Assembly (NCBI GenBank): GCA_947568835.1
Contig: OX387602.1
Location: forward strand, 3,938,570-4,002,569
Direction: 5' to 3'
Source: Protonemura montana
Taxonomy: Eukaryota > Arthropoda > Insecta > Plecoptera > Nemouridae
Length of the DNA: 64,000 nucleotides
In this document: piece by piece, positions 1 to 14,000 of the stretch
Layout of the letters: every line of letters starts with the position of its first letter
Numbering within the stretch: position 1 is the stretch's first letter
Made by a program: the position numbers and the translations under genes
Notes under the pieces: generated by a model
Told to the model about the DNA's origin: nothing
Seen by the model: the letters and a program-made list of their open reading frames with translations, nothing else
Database searches by the model: none

Positions 1-2762
1 CACGTGATCGTAGGAGGTTGGAAAGTCGGGACTGGCTCATAGGGTTGTGACTTGTCTCCAGTGTAAAGTGGTGTCAGCGAAGTGTTATATTTTCTACTAA
101 ATTGAATCTTTTCTCACGGCCTTGCCCCATCGACAATTGGAGAAAACCAAACGTCTTCCATGTCGAGAAATTCTAGTAGGGGGGTGGGGGGGGGGGGGGG
201 GGGGGGTTACTTCAAGTTTTTGACGCGGTATGAGTTGATAGTAATTTTCACAGTGAAATTACTCAACAGTGAAATTGATAATTCGAAAAATTGCCAGTCC
301 ACTCAAGCGTGACTAAACAAAAAAATGTCCTCCCAGTCCCACCCCTCCCCATAATCATAAAATTTGGCGACGCTTCTCTCTGTGACGATGACAAAGATTG
401 AGCTAATATTTTAATTATTGTATTATCCCTGCGTGGAGGAAATAAATTGCGTGTAAAATAAGTGATTATAAAAGCAAAATGGACAACTCCATATCTAAGC
501 GAGCAATTTTGAAACTGCTTGCTGTTTCCGAAGTGTGCAGGTGGGGTCGAGTGGCCAGGGCCGGTCCTATTATCAGCAATTGTCAGAGACCTTCTCAAGT
601 ACGTCATTTCGTGCGCGTTTAGGCCGAGGCCTGGGGATGTTGAGCTGGGCAAGGCGCGCAAAGGCAGTTTCAATGAAATCAGACCAGAAGAGTGAGCCAT
701 GAAGATTACTCGAGCCCCTAAGGAAGCGGAAGTGTTCGCTAGGAGAAGCTGCGGTGTAACGGGGGAAGGAAATCACTTGCAGGAGGGAGTTTTAAGCCAC
801 TATAAACCACAAGTTTATGAAGGCATTATAAGAGGAGGGTGTGTTTTATGTCAACGCGGGTTTCTCGTTTGGATGAGAGATAGAAAAAACGATGAGAAAC
901 GCGCTTTTGAGGAGAGTGTTAATGAAGGAAAATCGACTAATTCCCGCGTGGTTGATAATTGCCGAGGCGAGAGATAATGAGCTGAAACCCATTCCCGTGC
1001 TTGGCATTTACTTACTCGCGCCAAGCTGATAGTATGCTGAACGTTTTGATTGCTCATTATTGCTTGGTGCCCCTACCTCTGATCACAGCCGCAGTGGCTC
1101 ATGGTGAAGGGCCGAAAGTTTAGCAAGTTATATCTCGTCTCGAAACCGGGTATCGCGCGGGGGCAATGGTCGTGGCGCCGACAGCATCTATCGGTCGTCG
1201 AGAAAGGCCCCAGTTGGGCATAATGGTCTGCTATCCGTCGGTGGCCGCACCATTTGGTGCCCGGCGCAATTAGAATCTCGGAAAGACCCCGTTTATACCT
1301 GTCGTGAAGAGGAAGAGATTGGTTTGAATTTTATTCCGTTTTTTTTTTCGATTGAATCGACTCTTTCTACACAAAAAATGTTGTTAGGAACAATAAACAA
1401 TGAACACTGTGAAGTGAATGCAAAAGATATCCCACTCGCAAAGCAAAACAGTCATTTCATGAAGAAGCAAACAGTGTGATAGGAAAAGAACAAGAATGAT
1501 GGTCAGGCTTGAGGAAATCCCGCACGATTGCCATGTGAAACGAACTATCCCGAAGGTGCTTGGAAAATGGGAATGAGCTGCTTTCATGAAAGGTGCACTA
1601 CTAATATCTAAGCACGCCAGGCCACTGAATAGCACCATTGCCGATAGCCGTCAAGGAGTAAGGTGAGGTATGCGATGAGGATGGAGCGATTGGTCATCTT
1701 AAGTCTAGTGGAGAATGCTGGAAAGTCTTGTGCAGGGAAGAAAATGCGTTTGTCTTGGGATGTCGACACTAATGCTTGGTATCGACTGACAATTATTCAG
1801 CTTGTGCTCGTATTGGCGTGATGGCAGTGTTTTACAGTCTTGTTTACAGGTACACAATTAGTTACATCAAATACTTTTCAAATACTTTTCAAAGATTCTA
1901 CAGTTATCAAATACTTTCAACCTTTCTGAATGTTAAGTTACGGTTTAGATCAAGTTGCATACTGGACCCTTATATATTTTTTTTTCATGTGCGATATGAA
2001 AGAGAAATAGAAGAGCATAGAATGCCAGAGAAACAACAGGCCTGCAACCAGAGAAGAAAGTGCACAGAATGTGCATTCATAGAAACCAATCTTATTTTTG
2101 TATTGTGGTAAAATCACCAAAGTCCAAACAGTAACCAACAGCCAATCTCACCAGCATTCACATGCAACTTATCATACACTCTAGAATGCATCTCAATCAC
2201 AATTCATTTTATTACCTCGCCACCAATCATGCAGAGGCAGATGCAATATCACGAACAAGCTAAAGTTATGTTAATGCTTATTGCTATGGATTGTTATTTA
2301 TTTGTTATTGCTATAGACTGTCGGAAAACTGTTTATCATCTGGCTCCCCTGAGAATAGGTGCTCGCACAAGCATGTTATGGTGCATGTTGAATGCCTGTG
2401 TTTTTGTTGCCTTGCCGAGCAAAATATTTCATGTTCTGTTGTCTCTCGTTTTGCAAAACAGAAATATGATATAGAATGCGAGATTTTACTTGACTTTGAA
2501 CATTTCGTAAGTACTGCCGAAAACTGACTTTGGTCTGTCTGCCTTGTGAGTTTATCGATTATTTAGGGGGCAAATGGGGTAACGATGTTCTCTGGTCGTA
2601 ATCCCAGAACATCCAATTAGTAACCCGCAACAGCGCACCAAAGTGCAGTCTGATGCAACTGCAACTAGCGGGTCTAGCAGGAAATCCAACAGTCCACAGT
2701 CAACGGTTAGTTAAGAAGTATATTGAATCGAAACTAACAAGTCTCTTGTGATCACGACTTAC
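1..2762. other. Gene-poor stretch, left edge
   Basis: I see no exon with convincing coding character here, although the unrecognised minus-strand gene that ends its visible part at 2763 should continue through this region. The stretch contains an uninterrupted run of 21 G residues at 186-206. Short open frames exist on both strands but show no domain, splice support or codon pattern. Confidence 0.6.
186..206. repeat. Poly-G homopolymer (G21)
   Basis: Twenty-one consecutive G residues follow GGGGGGT at 179-185. This is a mononucleotide repeat, able in principle to form G-quadruplex structure and likely to be length-variable or mis-sequenced. Confidence 0.9.
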
Positions 2763-5700
2763 CTCTCCAGGTGATCAATTGCATGTCTCTTCTGTTCCTC
2801 CGTGCCATGTTCTTTGTGCTGAACCATTTTCTTAATTTCTTTGTGCTTTCGTTTGCATTGCTGCTTGAGAGAGTCGTAATTCATCCACTGTGCAATGTCT
2901 TCAGGAAGTGTCGCGTCTTGTTCCAAAATCTTGAAAGTTACGTTTCGGAATTCAGGTTCGAGGGCGCCATCGTCGTTGATCACGTCGACGTCTTCGGCGT
3001 CGGTGTCTCCAGCGGTCTGCGCTCTGGCCATTTCCTTGCGGAACGACTCGAGGAAGTCGTGGACGACCTTTTTCTGACGGATGAATTCACAGTCGCGTAT
3101 TTGGTTGCCCATGCCGTAGATCAGTTGGATGAAGTGGATTCCGTCGGTGATCTGGAGAAGTTTGATTCCCTCACTGAAAGAGAGAAAAAATAAGATCAGT
3201 TAATGCAAGAAGCATCAAAATTTATGTTTCATGTGACTCATGTTAACATTTTTCCAACCTTGCTGTACACTCTTTCCATAAAACTAGGTTCTAAAATGGG
3301 AATCGTTTCGAGATGGTATAAAAGTCTAAAAAACTTAACATGGCACGCAATACAGACTTGTTTTTAGTTAGACCTAGAGCCGATGATTACGTCTATAGCT
3401 TCATTTATAAACAGTGGATGATGGTAAAAACGCACAACCTTGAGAACTTATTCACTTACACATATGATAAGTATCTATTAAGTTCTTCGAGTGTATGATT
3501 GATAATGGTCGAGTGATTAAATCAAATAATCTCAGTCTCTAATCACATCTAGGTATCACATATCCGCATAATTCCACTCCCCCGGCTGCCTCGGGTCTCA
3601 AGGCCTCTCCCCCTCAAAACCAGCCGATCTCTCCAGCAGGTTCCGGGTGGGGTTGCAAGAGCCTGACAAGGGTGCCCCTAAGGGTGCTCGACCAAACCGC
3701 GAAGTGGCGTGCCATTTTAAATACTAGCTCCCCACGGACAAGTTACCTGCCATCTCGGCTCAATACTTTGCACACAAACTTTGTACATTTCTCACACTGC
3801 GCGCGATCGCACAATCCTGTCATAATCGCGAAACAAGTGTTCCGAAAGCTGTCATTTGGTTCATTTTTAATCGCCCTGTTTAGTTGTTGCCGTGGATTCA
3901 CCGTCGAAAAAGAGCCAGTGCCTCTTTCTGATCACGGCACAAATGAGGACACCGGGACTGACACCACTCGGCGCTGAGAAGAAGACGTTCTTTGGGTGGG
4001 CAACCACCAAATGAAGGCCCATCCGACGGCGGGGTCCACCTCTTAGCGGACATTCTGACACGACCGTTTTACGCCCCTTCCACGAACTGCTAAGCGTTTG
4101 CCATGCTTTCATTTACATATGCACCTGATTTACTCGGCTCGCAACAGAAACGCACGCCGCCGCTTTATAATTATCCGATCGGCCGCCTCGCCGATACCGA
4201 GATTGGCCCTCCGAGCTATGCGCGCCATGTGTGGTATGCTACCCGCCTCACATGCCATCCGTATCAACTATTTACTTACTAAAGAAGTTTTTACAAGGGG
4301 TTTGAATACCTATTATACCTATTATTATTATTCACAGCTGAAAGATATGAACGTTGAGCATATATATCAACGCATAGGTTCGTTAAGGAATGGGTACAAT
4401 TGACACACCCTCTATACAAGGCATATTTCCATTTTACAATTTCGACTTGACAAGGGCTTTTGGTAACATTATTCAGAAGGATTTTTAGTTAGGTTGTATA
4501 CGCATTTAGCCATTGTTGGTGAAAAGAAAGGGCCTCGGATCATAGAGTATGGTAGTGCGTCCTCCCTTGGCTCTCCATTCTCTACAACCATCTCACCTTC
4601 CTCATTCATTCCACCCTAGCTCTTGTAATGTGGAGTGTCCTGAAATGGCACCGCGCATTCGGCTCATCAAGATTACAATCTGTCTAAATGCACCGTGGTG
4701 GTACATGGTGGGGGCTAGGAAATGCTCTTCCATCAACGCTCAAACATCATAACAAGTATCATTTTTCATCGTTTCAATTGGATTAAATTGACAATAAATC
4801 GGGGGCAAGATGAATGCCAACGTCGGCACGTTAAGTGATCAAATATTGACGCGTGCGCCACGCGAGAACATGCATTAAATTCGTCACTCGTAGTATAAAT
4901 CTGCAGTTGTAATGACGCGATAATGCAAGACAGTAAGTGCTTGTGTATTGCAGCTCGCTACATGCCAGTCGGCCCGTGATTGAGTTGCGTTATCGGTGGT
5001 CCTTTGACGAGGGCAAGTATCACATGACTCACACAATCCCTTATACTTATTTCGGGGTTTTTCTCTCGCCATTTGCACCCCTTACATTTACAATATCTAC
5101 CCAACTATCCGTCCCCCTGTTCCCTACCCCAATGCGCAAGTCTTTGAAATCTGGGTACATGCCGCGGCAACTCTGTATCGCACCCCGTGCCCCCAAACAG
5201 CGAACTGGTATTCTCCCAGGACTTGGATAATGCTAGACAAAGTGATCCTATGTTTGGTGTCTGGTTTAACAAGAAGAATAATTCATACTGACTGGTAAGT
5301 GACAAGTCGAGATGTTAATAGGAGCGCGTACTGACGGCCAGGAGTCGAAGTCTCACCCCTCTCGTTGTTCCGCGGCGATGCTGTACCGAGCTCTTACTGT
5401 AATTACCGACCAGACCACCGTGATAGGTGCTTCGAATTGCGATGTATGAGCAGAGCAATTACTATACACCTACCTATGGCCTGCTGTGCCCTCGGCCTTA
5501 CTATTTCTACCCTAAACCTTTTTGCAAATTACGAAACAGGGAAGTAAAACTGTATTGTTTAGAGACTAGAATTGTTACTCCCCCCCTTCGATAATTTTGC
5601 TAACAACGCATGACGTGAAGAATGATTTGTTTATTTGGGTAGCAGCGGCTCAAAAATCGGAGCAAATTTATTTATTTATCAGTTACTCTTCCTGGCGCCG

Positions 5701-7214
5701 CGACGGCGGCCTGTGCTACATTTTAAGGGGCATGTTGGTAATCTCGTGCCAGTCCGGTAGACGCTAACACCGTGGTTCAGACGATGACAGACAAGTCTGT
5801 GAATCGTACGACAAGTCTCAGCCAATAGCACACCAGTCTTGTCGTAATACTACCCATCCGTGACGTATACACGTGTAGGTAAGACTACTACACTTGCAAT
5901 CGCTCGTTTTAGCGGTTATCTGCGTGCGCCTACGTTACGCACCGCAGCCGAGCTCTCCGTATCTTGTCGTGGTAATAGACATGGTGGTAATGAATTAGTC
6001 GTTACGTAGAATTTCAAGGTAATATCCTACTAATACCGTCAGTCAATAAAAGCATCGAGGTATGCGAATGAGTGGTCGAATTAAATATCAGGTGATTGCT
6101 GACGTAGAATCCTAACATTTTTTCGACGCCGATTTGATTGGCTGACGAAAAATCGTACGATTTTCGCGCATTTGCGGTTTAGCATGATTGTAGTGTGTTC
6201 GGTTTTCCCACTCGCATTGTGATAGATGGTAATCAATGCTATTGTATGTAGAGAAGGAGACGGCACTAGCATTATCCGACACATGAAAAAAACGTAATTA
6301 TGCTCGGTACTTGCCCGACGAATGTAAGTACGAATTACGCGGACTATTTGTAGCTTACGTGATTATTTGAGCCGAAGCCGCCAAATCCAACTGTGTACGA
6401 TTCTCTATCTGCCGCCGGTGCACCAGTCATTTATGAATTGGCATTCAAGTGTGTGGAATAACAAGACTATTTATGAATTTGATTTGTGTAAACAAAAATA
6501 GCAGCAGTTTTCAAATTGACTCAAACTGACTTTTCACATTAGCAATTATAGCCCAATTTGGATTTACTCGAAATGTGTTTAAATTTCATTTCAATTTGAT
6601 GCATTCCTGGAAAATGGGCCACTTATGGATGAATAGAATCTAAGGCTAAAATCGAAATAGATTTGCGACTTGGCAATCACATAATTTCTTCTAACACCTT
6701 ACCGCAAAAACATGAATGAAATCTCCTAATGGAGACGTCACCCAAACTGATTACCAGTTTCACTCTAATTTATGGTAAACACGGCGATAATTTTGGTCCA
6801 GTTACGGCGCAGGTTTAAATAAAGGCAAGGAGTCAACAATCGTCATCGGGCTGACAAGATTTTTGAAAACATTAAATTCCCAAAGGAGATGACTAATTCA
6901 TCGGGAATGCAGTCACATCTCGGGACCTGTCGAGATTTTGGCAGGACAATTTTTCACTTTGTACGACAGAACTCTTACCTGTCGCCACTGTATACCGACG
7001 TCTCCTTCGCCGTGATCCCGTCGAAGTGGATTCTCCTTTCCCTTTCGCCGTCGATCAGGGCGTCGGTCGAGATGAAATTCCTCACCCGCGGAAACTTGTG
7101 CAACGTCGAATTTTGCGTCGTCGTGGACGTCAAAGAGTTCGTCAACGTAACAGACAAGCACGTCAACAAAAATACACTGACTGACAACGAACCAACCATC
7201 TTCTGGACAAACAT
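2763..7214 (-). CDS. Unrecognised secreted or membrane protein, two 5' exons, partial
   Basis: I do not recognise this protein. Two exons on the minus strand appear to join. Exon 1 runs 7214-6979: it starts with ATG, encodes a hydrophobic leader at about residues 8-26 (SLSVSVFLLTCLSVTL) typical of a signal peptide or signal anchor, and ends with two bases of a codon before a GTAAGA donor. Exon 2 runs 3173-2763: it follows a pyrimidine-rich tract and CAG acceptor, begins in the matching phase, and encodes 137 residues that are acidic in the middle and rich in Lys, Glu and His near the end. It closes with a GTAAGT donor, so the gene continues off the left edge. The 3.8-kb intron holds no other exon I can support. 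The exons could belong to different genes; phase agreement alone has a one-in-three chance. Exon 2 by itself is convincing coding sequence. Confidence 0.5.
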
Positions 7215-8000
7215 TTAAAATTAATTTCTAGTCCCAACTCGTAAACAAAATCGTTGAGCGTCGCGGCGCTGTCAGTAAATCGCGAGCACCAGACGCGTCA
7301 CGGAGCGAATCTCTGCACGTGTGGCGCCTTTGAAAGTAGCACGTGGACTAAACTAGCCACCTAGTAGCAATTGGTCGGCGACTCCAGCAGAGCAGACGCG
7401 ATGCAAGTGACCCAAGAAAACCCAGCCACCGGATTGGCCGTGACCAAGTCGCGCCACACTCGCTCGTTCAAATCCCCTCACCACACGAAGCGACAAAGAC
7501 CGTACGAAAAGTGTGTCTAAAAATTCGCTAGCGATATTTGTTTGTTGTGCTCGCGATCTTGACTTGCGAGTGCTTGCCGCTCTCCTGAAGGACTGCGCGC
7601 CGCTGTGTCAACTGAATTGGCGCGCGCTGATCGCGAATGCATTTATAGGTCGCGGTCAGGCGGCACTTGGGAAGTCATAGGGATTGGTGGCGAGCGCTTC
7701 CCATCGGGCGACGCCGAGCGACGGCCGACGGCGCCCCCTGACGCCTCGGCCACGAAGCGGGACGATCGCCTCGTGTCGATCTCACTGTACAGTCACAGCT
7801 GACGTGGAGCTCAGACGACCAGTGGTTGTTGCGTCTTGTTTGCCTTCTCGACGCTCTTGAATTTGATACAATTTAAACAGGCGATGCTATTCCTGTAGCG
7901 CGCGAGCATACGCTCGTCTCACCTGTACCTTGCCTGCCCTGGCGCCAGTAATTATAGACCTGACGCATTTCGGTCTAACCGCCTTACGGGTTTTCAGTCT
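7215..8000 (-). promoter_or_regulatory. CpG-rich promoter-like region
   Basis: The DNA immediately upstream of the ATG at 7214 is richer in G+C and in CpG than its surroundings, especially at 7240-7320 and 7580-7780. It fits the 5' flank and transcription start area of the minus-strand gene. Short open frames here, such as 7605-7802, are probably a by-product of high GC. Confidence 0.35.
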
Positions 8001-11000
8001 TCACGCTGCTCTGGGGTATTCCGTTTATGCGCTACGCAAGTAGGTGTGTTTGGAAATGCTTCTTTGCTCTCCGATCTCACACAATAAGACGTAGTGCGAT
8101 TAGCTTGAGATCGGTGCGCCGGTGCTGTCCAATCCCACAGATGGGTAGTGTAGTTGGTTTACAATTCAATAAACAACGCACACTCAAAATAATTTCCGTT
8201 TACTACTATAAAAGCGGTAATTTCTTTCCTTGGCGCAGAAATTTCTCTTCTCTGTCTCTATAATGTTTTTTTTTTTTTTATTTGATTGGGTTCTCTTGGG
8301 GCGATTAATGAAGTCATCATATTATTCCCAGCTAACGAGATGGCGGCATTCAGCCGTTATTTAGTCCGGTTCCCGGGCGAAGCATCGTTAAATTTGAAGT
8401 AATACCGAACGGAAAAGACATCGTAATAATATGATTAGATGCCTGCTGATGTAACGAACAGGTGTGTAAATCACTGCCGTGATAGCCGAGCTATGTGGAG
8501 GTTGCAGGCCGGCATACGACGTGCAAAGGTGGTGTGACCGAGATTCAGCATTCTGATTGGCTCACACAGTGATACACCTTTTTTCCAGATACCTACTACT
8601 TCCAGTAATTTTAAAATCTTTTCAAATACGTTTCGATTTTTTGCACGACCTTTCCTGGCATCTGGATACCTGAGAGAGGTGATCTTCTCCGATATCGTTT
8701 GGCTATCGACGTAGATGCGTCTATTAGATTTCAAATATTTAATTTCGGTCGAATTTTGATCGATTTCTGATCAATGATCTACAATTTAATACCACGAATC
8801 GACTATAGATAACCTACACAGAGACATTTTTATTGCCGATCGTCTTCCAACGATTACAGGAATTACGATGACATAAGAGTTGAGTTGATGGATAATTATT
8901 ACATTTATAGAAATTACAAATAACGAACTCCGACCTGTATAGGTGGTCCCATAAAATAGGTTTACGTATATCCGGCGAGGTGTTCTGGTTTAGGTAGCAA
9001 ATGCTTGAGAGATGATACAATTGGGGCTCAGAAATGCCACGCTTTGTTCCTACCCTTTTTATGTCTTCCTTTAGACACTTAGATTTTTAAATTTTGTGTT
9101 ATATTTTAAAAAAAATTTAGTTTACTATTTAAACATATCTTCCTAAAATATCTGTCATTTGAAGGAAAGCAATTATTTCTAACATAGCTGGCGTAAAATT
9201 CAAAACTAAGACTCAAAAATAATTTCAAATCGAATGGCATGTTTGTCCCAAAGAATCAACCCAACTGTTGGGTGTTTAACCACGCGCTAGTCGCAGTATA
9301 ATAGTAAATCCGTCACTTTCCGTGCAGTCGACGAAGTGACATTGACAGCCTCCCTCGAGAGGGAAGTTTTGGGCTTTTGCACGCGACTTCAAGCATTTCC
9401 CTAGCATAATTTACCGAGTTCCGAGTTTCGCGTTCCTCTAGCCAAAGGCAGGTGCTATCTAGGGCACGCCAGCATCATACTACATCATCATCCGACTTAT
9501 GGAATATTTCCTAGCAGTAATTACTTTATTAACCAAGGTCGCTTCATTAATCTCAGAGGTTTTGATGATTTGTAGGAAACTAAATTGGCAAATTGACGCT
9601 CTCATTGCTGATTTCGAACAAGGTTAGTGTTACGCATGCGGTGTGGGCTTATTATTCCACACCAGTGTTCTAAGGGTGTGAGTGTATGTTATTTAATCCA
9701 GGATGTCTCATTGCCACTGGTTTCTTTTATTCTGCCAATCGAGGGACAACAATATGCCAAGAAAAATCAGTTTGGATTAAGTGTTTGAATTGCCAGAGTG
9801 AGCAACATTCAAAATATGAAATTACATCTGAGTTGCGTCAGTAATCACCGCCACACAGTTTCAATAAAAACAATGTGTTTGTTTTTACTTCGAATAGAGA
9901 TAAGACTAGTGCAATGTCAACAAGTAATGCAATATGATAAGCAAGAATGAAATAAGATGGATAATCACAGCTTCCTACATAACTTCAGCCAGTTAGACAT
10001 AAACATATGTCATATAATACTTTTAATCTTACCAGTTATCATCGGTACGCTTATGACACTACTTATTGCGATAATCCTGTCATAAAATGCCAATCATTGC
10101 CTTATCCTCTAAAAACCATCTACCCGCTCGAGTACCCTATGTATGGTAGGTAGGCTAGGTAAGTATCTCTTTGAAATCTGAGTGTATGGACACCCTCTCC
10201 CCCACGCCTCTTTTACACCAACCACCACCCCCAACCCCACACACACACAAACATACCACAGACTTGAGAGTTGAGACCATCATGAACACTACTTTCCATT
10301 TTTATCATTAGATCGCGCGTAGCGCTGAAATAACAACGCTTATAGAGTGGCATGTCAAGCGAAGGTCGTAATATTTTTTAATATTCTTTCTCTGGAAATC
10401 TGCGCTCCGAGCCTTATGCGAGAAGACTTGCAGGGTGCGAGGGTATGAGCCAGGGTGCTCTACGCCCACCAAAGCAAACGTTTACAATATGAATGTTTAA
10501 ACATGCTATTTCTAACCGGGTTTGTCTGCTTGTAATTGCTTTTTTTTCTCAGCGTTGCGCACTTGGTATTCAGTGCTAAATAAACGGAAATAACCCCATC
10601 TGTATGCCTAAATAAGTATCGAGAAAAGTGAAAAGTGAGTCAGACTGGAAAGATGAAAATAGTTGGCGGGGTGTGTTGTAAAAATCTTCACTTATCGCAT
10701 CGATCAATCGACGCTTTGTCGTCCACGTTTCAGCAAGCATCGACCGGGAACAAACATACATTATTCTGCGAAGTTTTTACAAAAGAAATCCAGTTCTTGA
10801 GTGTATAAACAGTCGTTTCTTTGAAATCTACGCACAAACCAAGTAGTTTTCCTTCGAAATGAGAAGAAAAGGGAAACATTGTTTTAAATCTTATCTCCCA
10901 CTGAAATTTGTTTGCAATTAGGTAGCTGTTCCTAACAGTGGCATCTGTCATACGAAATGTTTTCTTTACACGCATCATTTTACCGGTTTTCCTACGTTTA

Positions 11001-14000
11001 TTTGCCAAAAGTATGTGTAAATAATAATTGTCACGTGTTCTTTAAACTGCAGCCCAGCCTGTTAGATAATCAAAAAACTGTATTGAATTAATTTGTTAGA
11101 GTCAGCATTGTCTGCATTCCAAGAAGGAATCGAATTTCAAATGGTTGCACGGACATCAGCGATCGCGGAATGGCTGCAGTCAGCAGAAGGATACATACAT
11201 CAGTACGGCCAGTGACGTCCGACTTTGTCACGTGATGCTCGTCAGCAATCAGCAATAAGCGATGACCGACCAGGGACGAGAGGTCAGGTACCAGGTACCA
11301 GGGGCGAGATACCAATTGTGCGATTCAGTAACTTTTTTCAGTGAAAAGAGATGTGATGAGACGAGATAGCCAAATATTTTAAATAAAAAATGTCACTGGA
11401 AAAACGTCACTTGATTCAATTTCATTGAAACCAAACGGTTTGGGCACTGCGCTGAGTCAGGTTTGAGAGAGAGGTTGGAGGGATGAAAGTTAGTACAGCA
11501 ACTTGACTCGCGTTGCTTATCAACCTATCGACAGCATGGATTTGTGGACGAATCCTGCTGTTCGCGTTGTACCGTCCTTCGGAAGGAACGTTTAGCCGTT
11601 GGTCCCATTGGTGCTATTCGACAGGAGTAGGCTACGTGCTGGCACCGGGTTTCACCTCCTCCCTTCTAGGCTAGGTGAGGTTCATCCTCATCCTCATCCA
11701 CTCATTCACCGACGCCATAAGCCCAGAGTAACAGGGCCCTTTGTCAAAACAGTGCGTCGTTAAACACAGTAATCAATCGTCAATTTTACTGGAAAAATAA
11801 TACAGAATCGCATTTTTTAGGGATTACAACGCTTCCCTATGGCGCCTGTAAGTGTGCCGCGTAATTTAATCGTACAATTATCCTTAACGAGCTGTCGCCA
11901 CTCAATTGACCCATCTTGAGCAATTTGCGCCGACCCACCACGAGGCCGTCGTCTTCAACAACAGAGGCTTTCTTATTGGTCAGGAATCAATCGGGTGACA
12001 ATTCGACATGCGACCAAGACGCAACAAACACAACGTTACCGTCACCTTGTTTTCCATTGCGCAGATAGAACTACAATTACATGATCATGAGTTGCAAATT
12101 TCTTCATTTTATTTATAAATACTTTTTTATTTCAAAATATTGCTGTGAGTGCACAATTGATGACGTAACATTTTTTTTTTTTTTGTAAATTCCGTTACGT
12201 GGGTTGGATATTTTAAAAAATGAGGAAAAAAATCAGCATGACGTGAATCAACTTGTTGTTGTTGTTGTTGTGTTGACTATTGAATTGTTTACGTTCTTCT
12301 GTCTGGTCTTTGCCAGCGGTTTGACGCGCGGTGGTGGAATCTCTTGAACGTAGGCAACCGTTTAGTGCGCCGTGCACCTGCAGTGGCCTAGCCGGCAAGT
12401 GAAGCGATTGAAAAAAGGCCACAGTGGACACTTTCTCGGCTTCTGTGGGGGCAACTGGTGAACAGTTTTACGGGAATGTTTATTCGTAATGATTTCGGTT
12501 AGAGATACGTCCAAATAATTGCCCATCACCGCAGGACGAACAAATAACATCTCCGTTATTTTATAAATTCTTTATCTCAAGATCCTCCACAGATTGAAAG
12601 AATTTTACAACCGCGTCCTCTTACTGCTCTGCTTCCCAAAGACTTCATCTGTGCGTGGCGTGCTTTCTAAAATAAAACTAATAGCAGGGTTCACTCGAGA
12701 GGTCTCGAGACAACTGGATACCAGAATAGAAATAACAATGTGTGATGACATGTGATATTGTGGCGAGGACGTACACTTTTATGTCACGCTGTTTTGGAAA
12801 CTCTCGTGAAAGTCTGTTTTAGAGTTGATTGAAATCGCCTCACTGCGGCACTCGTTTTAAGTTCACTGGACGACGTTGATAATGGCAGATAGTTTTCAAA
12901 GACATCTACCAAGCCACTCTGGCCAAGTTATTCCATGGGCAGTTAGTGATCAGCTGGTGCCAAGTCGAGGAAATTAAACAACGCTGCGGGCCGTTGGCAT
13001 AGTGCGCAGTTTTATGCTAATTACGCAAATCAATATGCATACGTCATTTTAATGAAAAAAAAAACTCGTTTCTCATTTATAAAATTATTGCCTTTAGGCT
13101 CTACCCGATTGAGCAACTACTCTCTTCCCTTGCTTGATATTCATTACCTACATGCATCAACAAGATCTTTGACAAGACTACGTCCTAATCAAAAACGTGT
13201 TCCGAGTATGTGCTATCTCTAAATTTCTAGATTTTATCTTAATTTAGTTTCCTTCGTTGGTATTTTTTATGTTAATAGTGGGGTCGTTTTATTTATTAAA
13301 TATGAAATCTGTGTGAGTTGTCAGTCAGTTTGGGATCGGAGGTATGAAAACGTATAATGACGCAACTTATAAACGCACGAGATCCAGACAAACCTGAAGG
13401 CAGTGGGAAATTGACCGAGACGTCTTTTGCTAGCTAAGAAATGGGTCGTCATGCTCCATAACTTCCACCCAGGGATGTGTGCCGCTGACAGGAAGAACTT
13501 GGAGTAAATTATGCTGCTCTCGTCGGGAAGATGTTCCTCATCCTAATGGAGAAGGTAAGGGGTAGCAGGGGCAAGAGTTTGGCTGGCACCCAGATTTTGC
13601 CAAGGACGCAATGAGTGAAAAGTTGGTCGGTACCGTCGGTACGATATCTCGGTGAGCTACGTGTCTATATTGAATCTTCAATCGGAAACCAATCTGGCAG
13701 AAATTATCGACTTCATGGTATCGAGAGTGATTTATGGATATCGTTGAGGGATGAGCCTAGTTTTTGGTGGTGTGCGTAGTTAAAAAGTGACGCCAAACAT
13801 GAAAATTAATTCTACTCAATTCTGATGTTAACTGTGATTACAGTGTAGTGTGAGAACAGTAAATAGGCCTTTTCGCTAGGTCCTGGGCCGTAGGGCACAG
13901 CATGGATGATGGAGGTATAGATTTTGCAGATCTATACTGCCTCGCAAGTGGCAAGGGTCCTAAAACAAAGATCTCCTGAACGTTTTCTCCCAAAGACATC

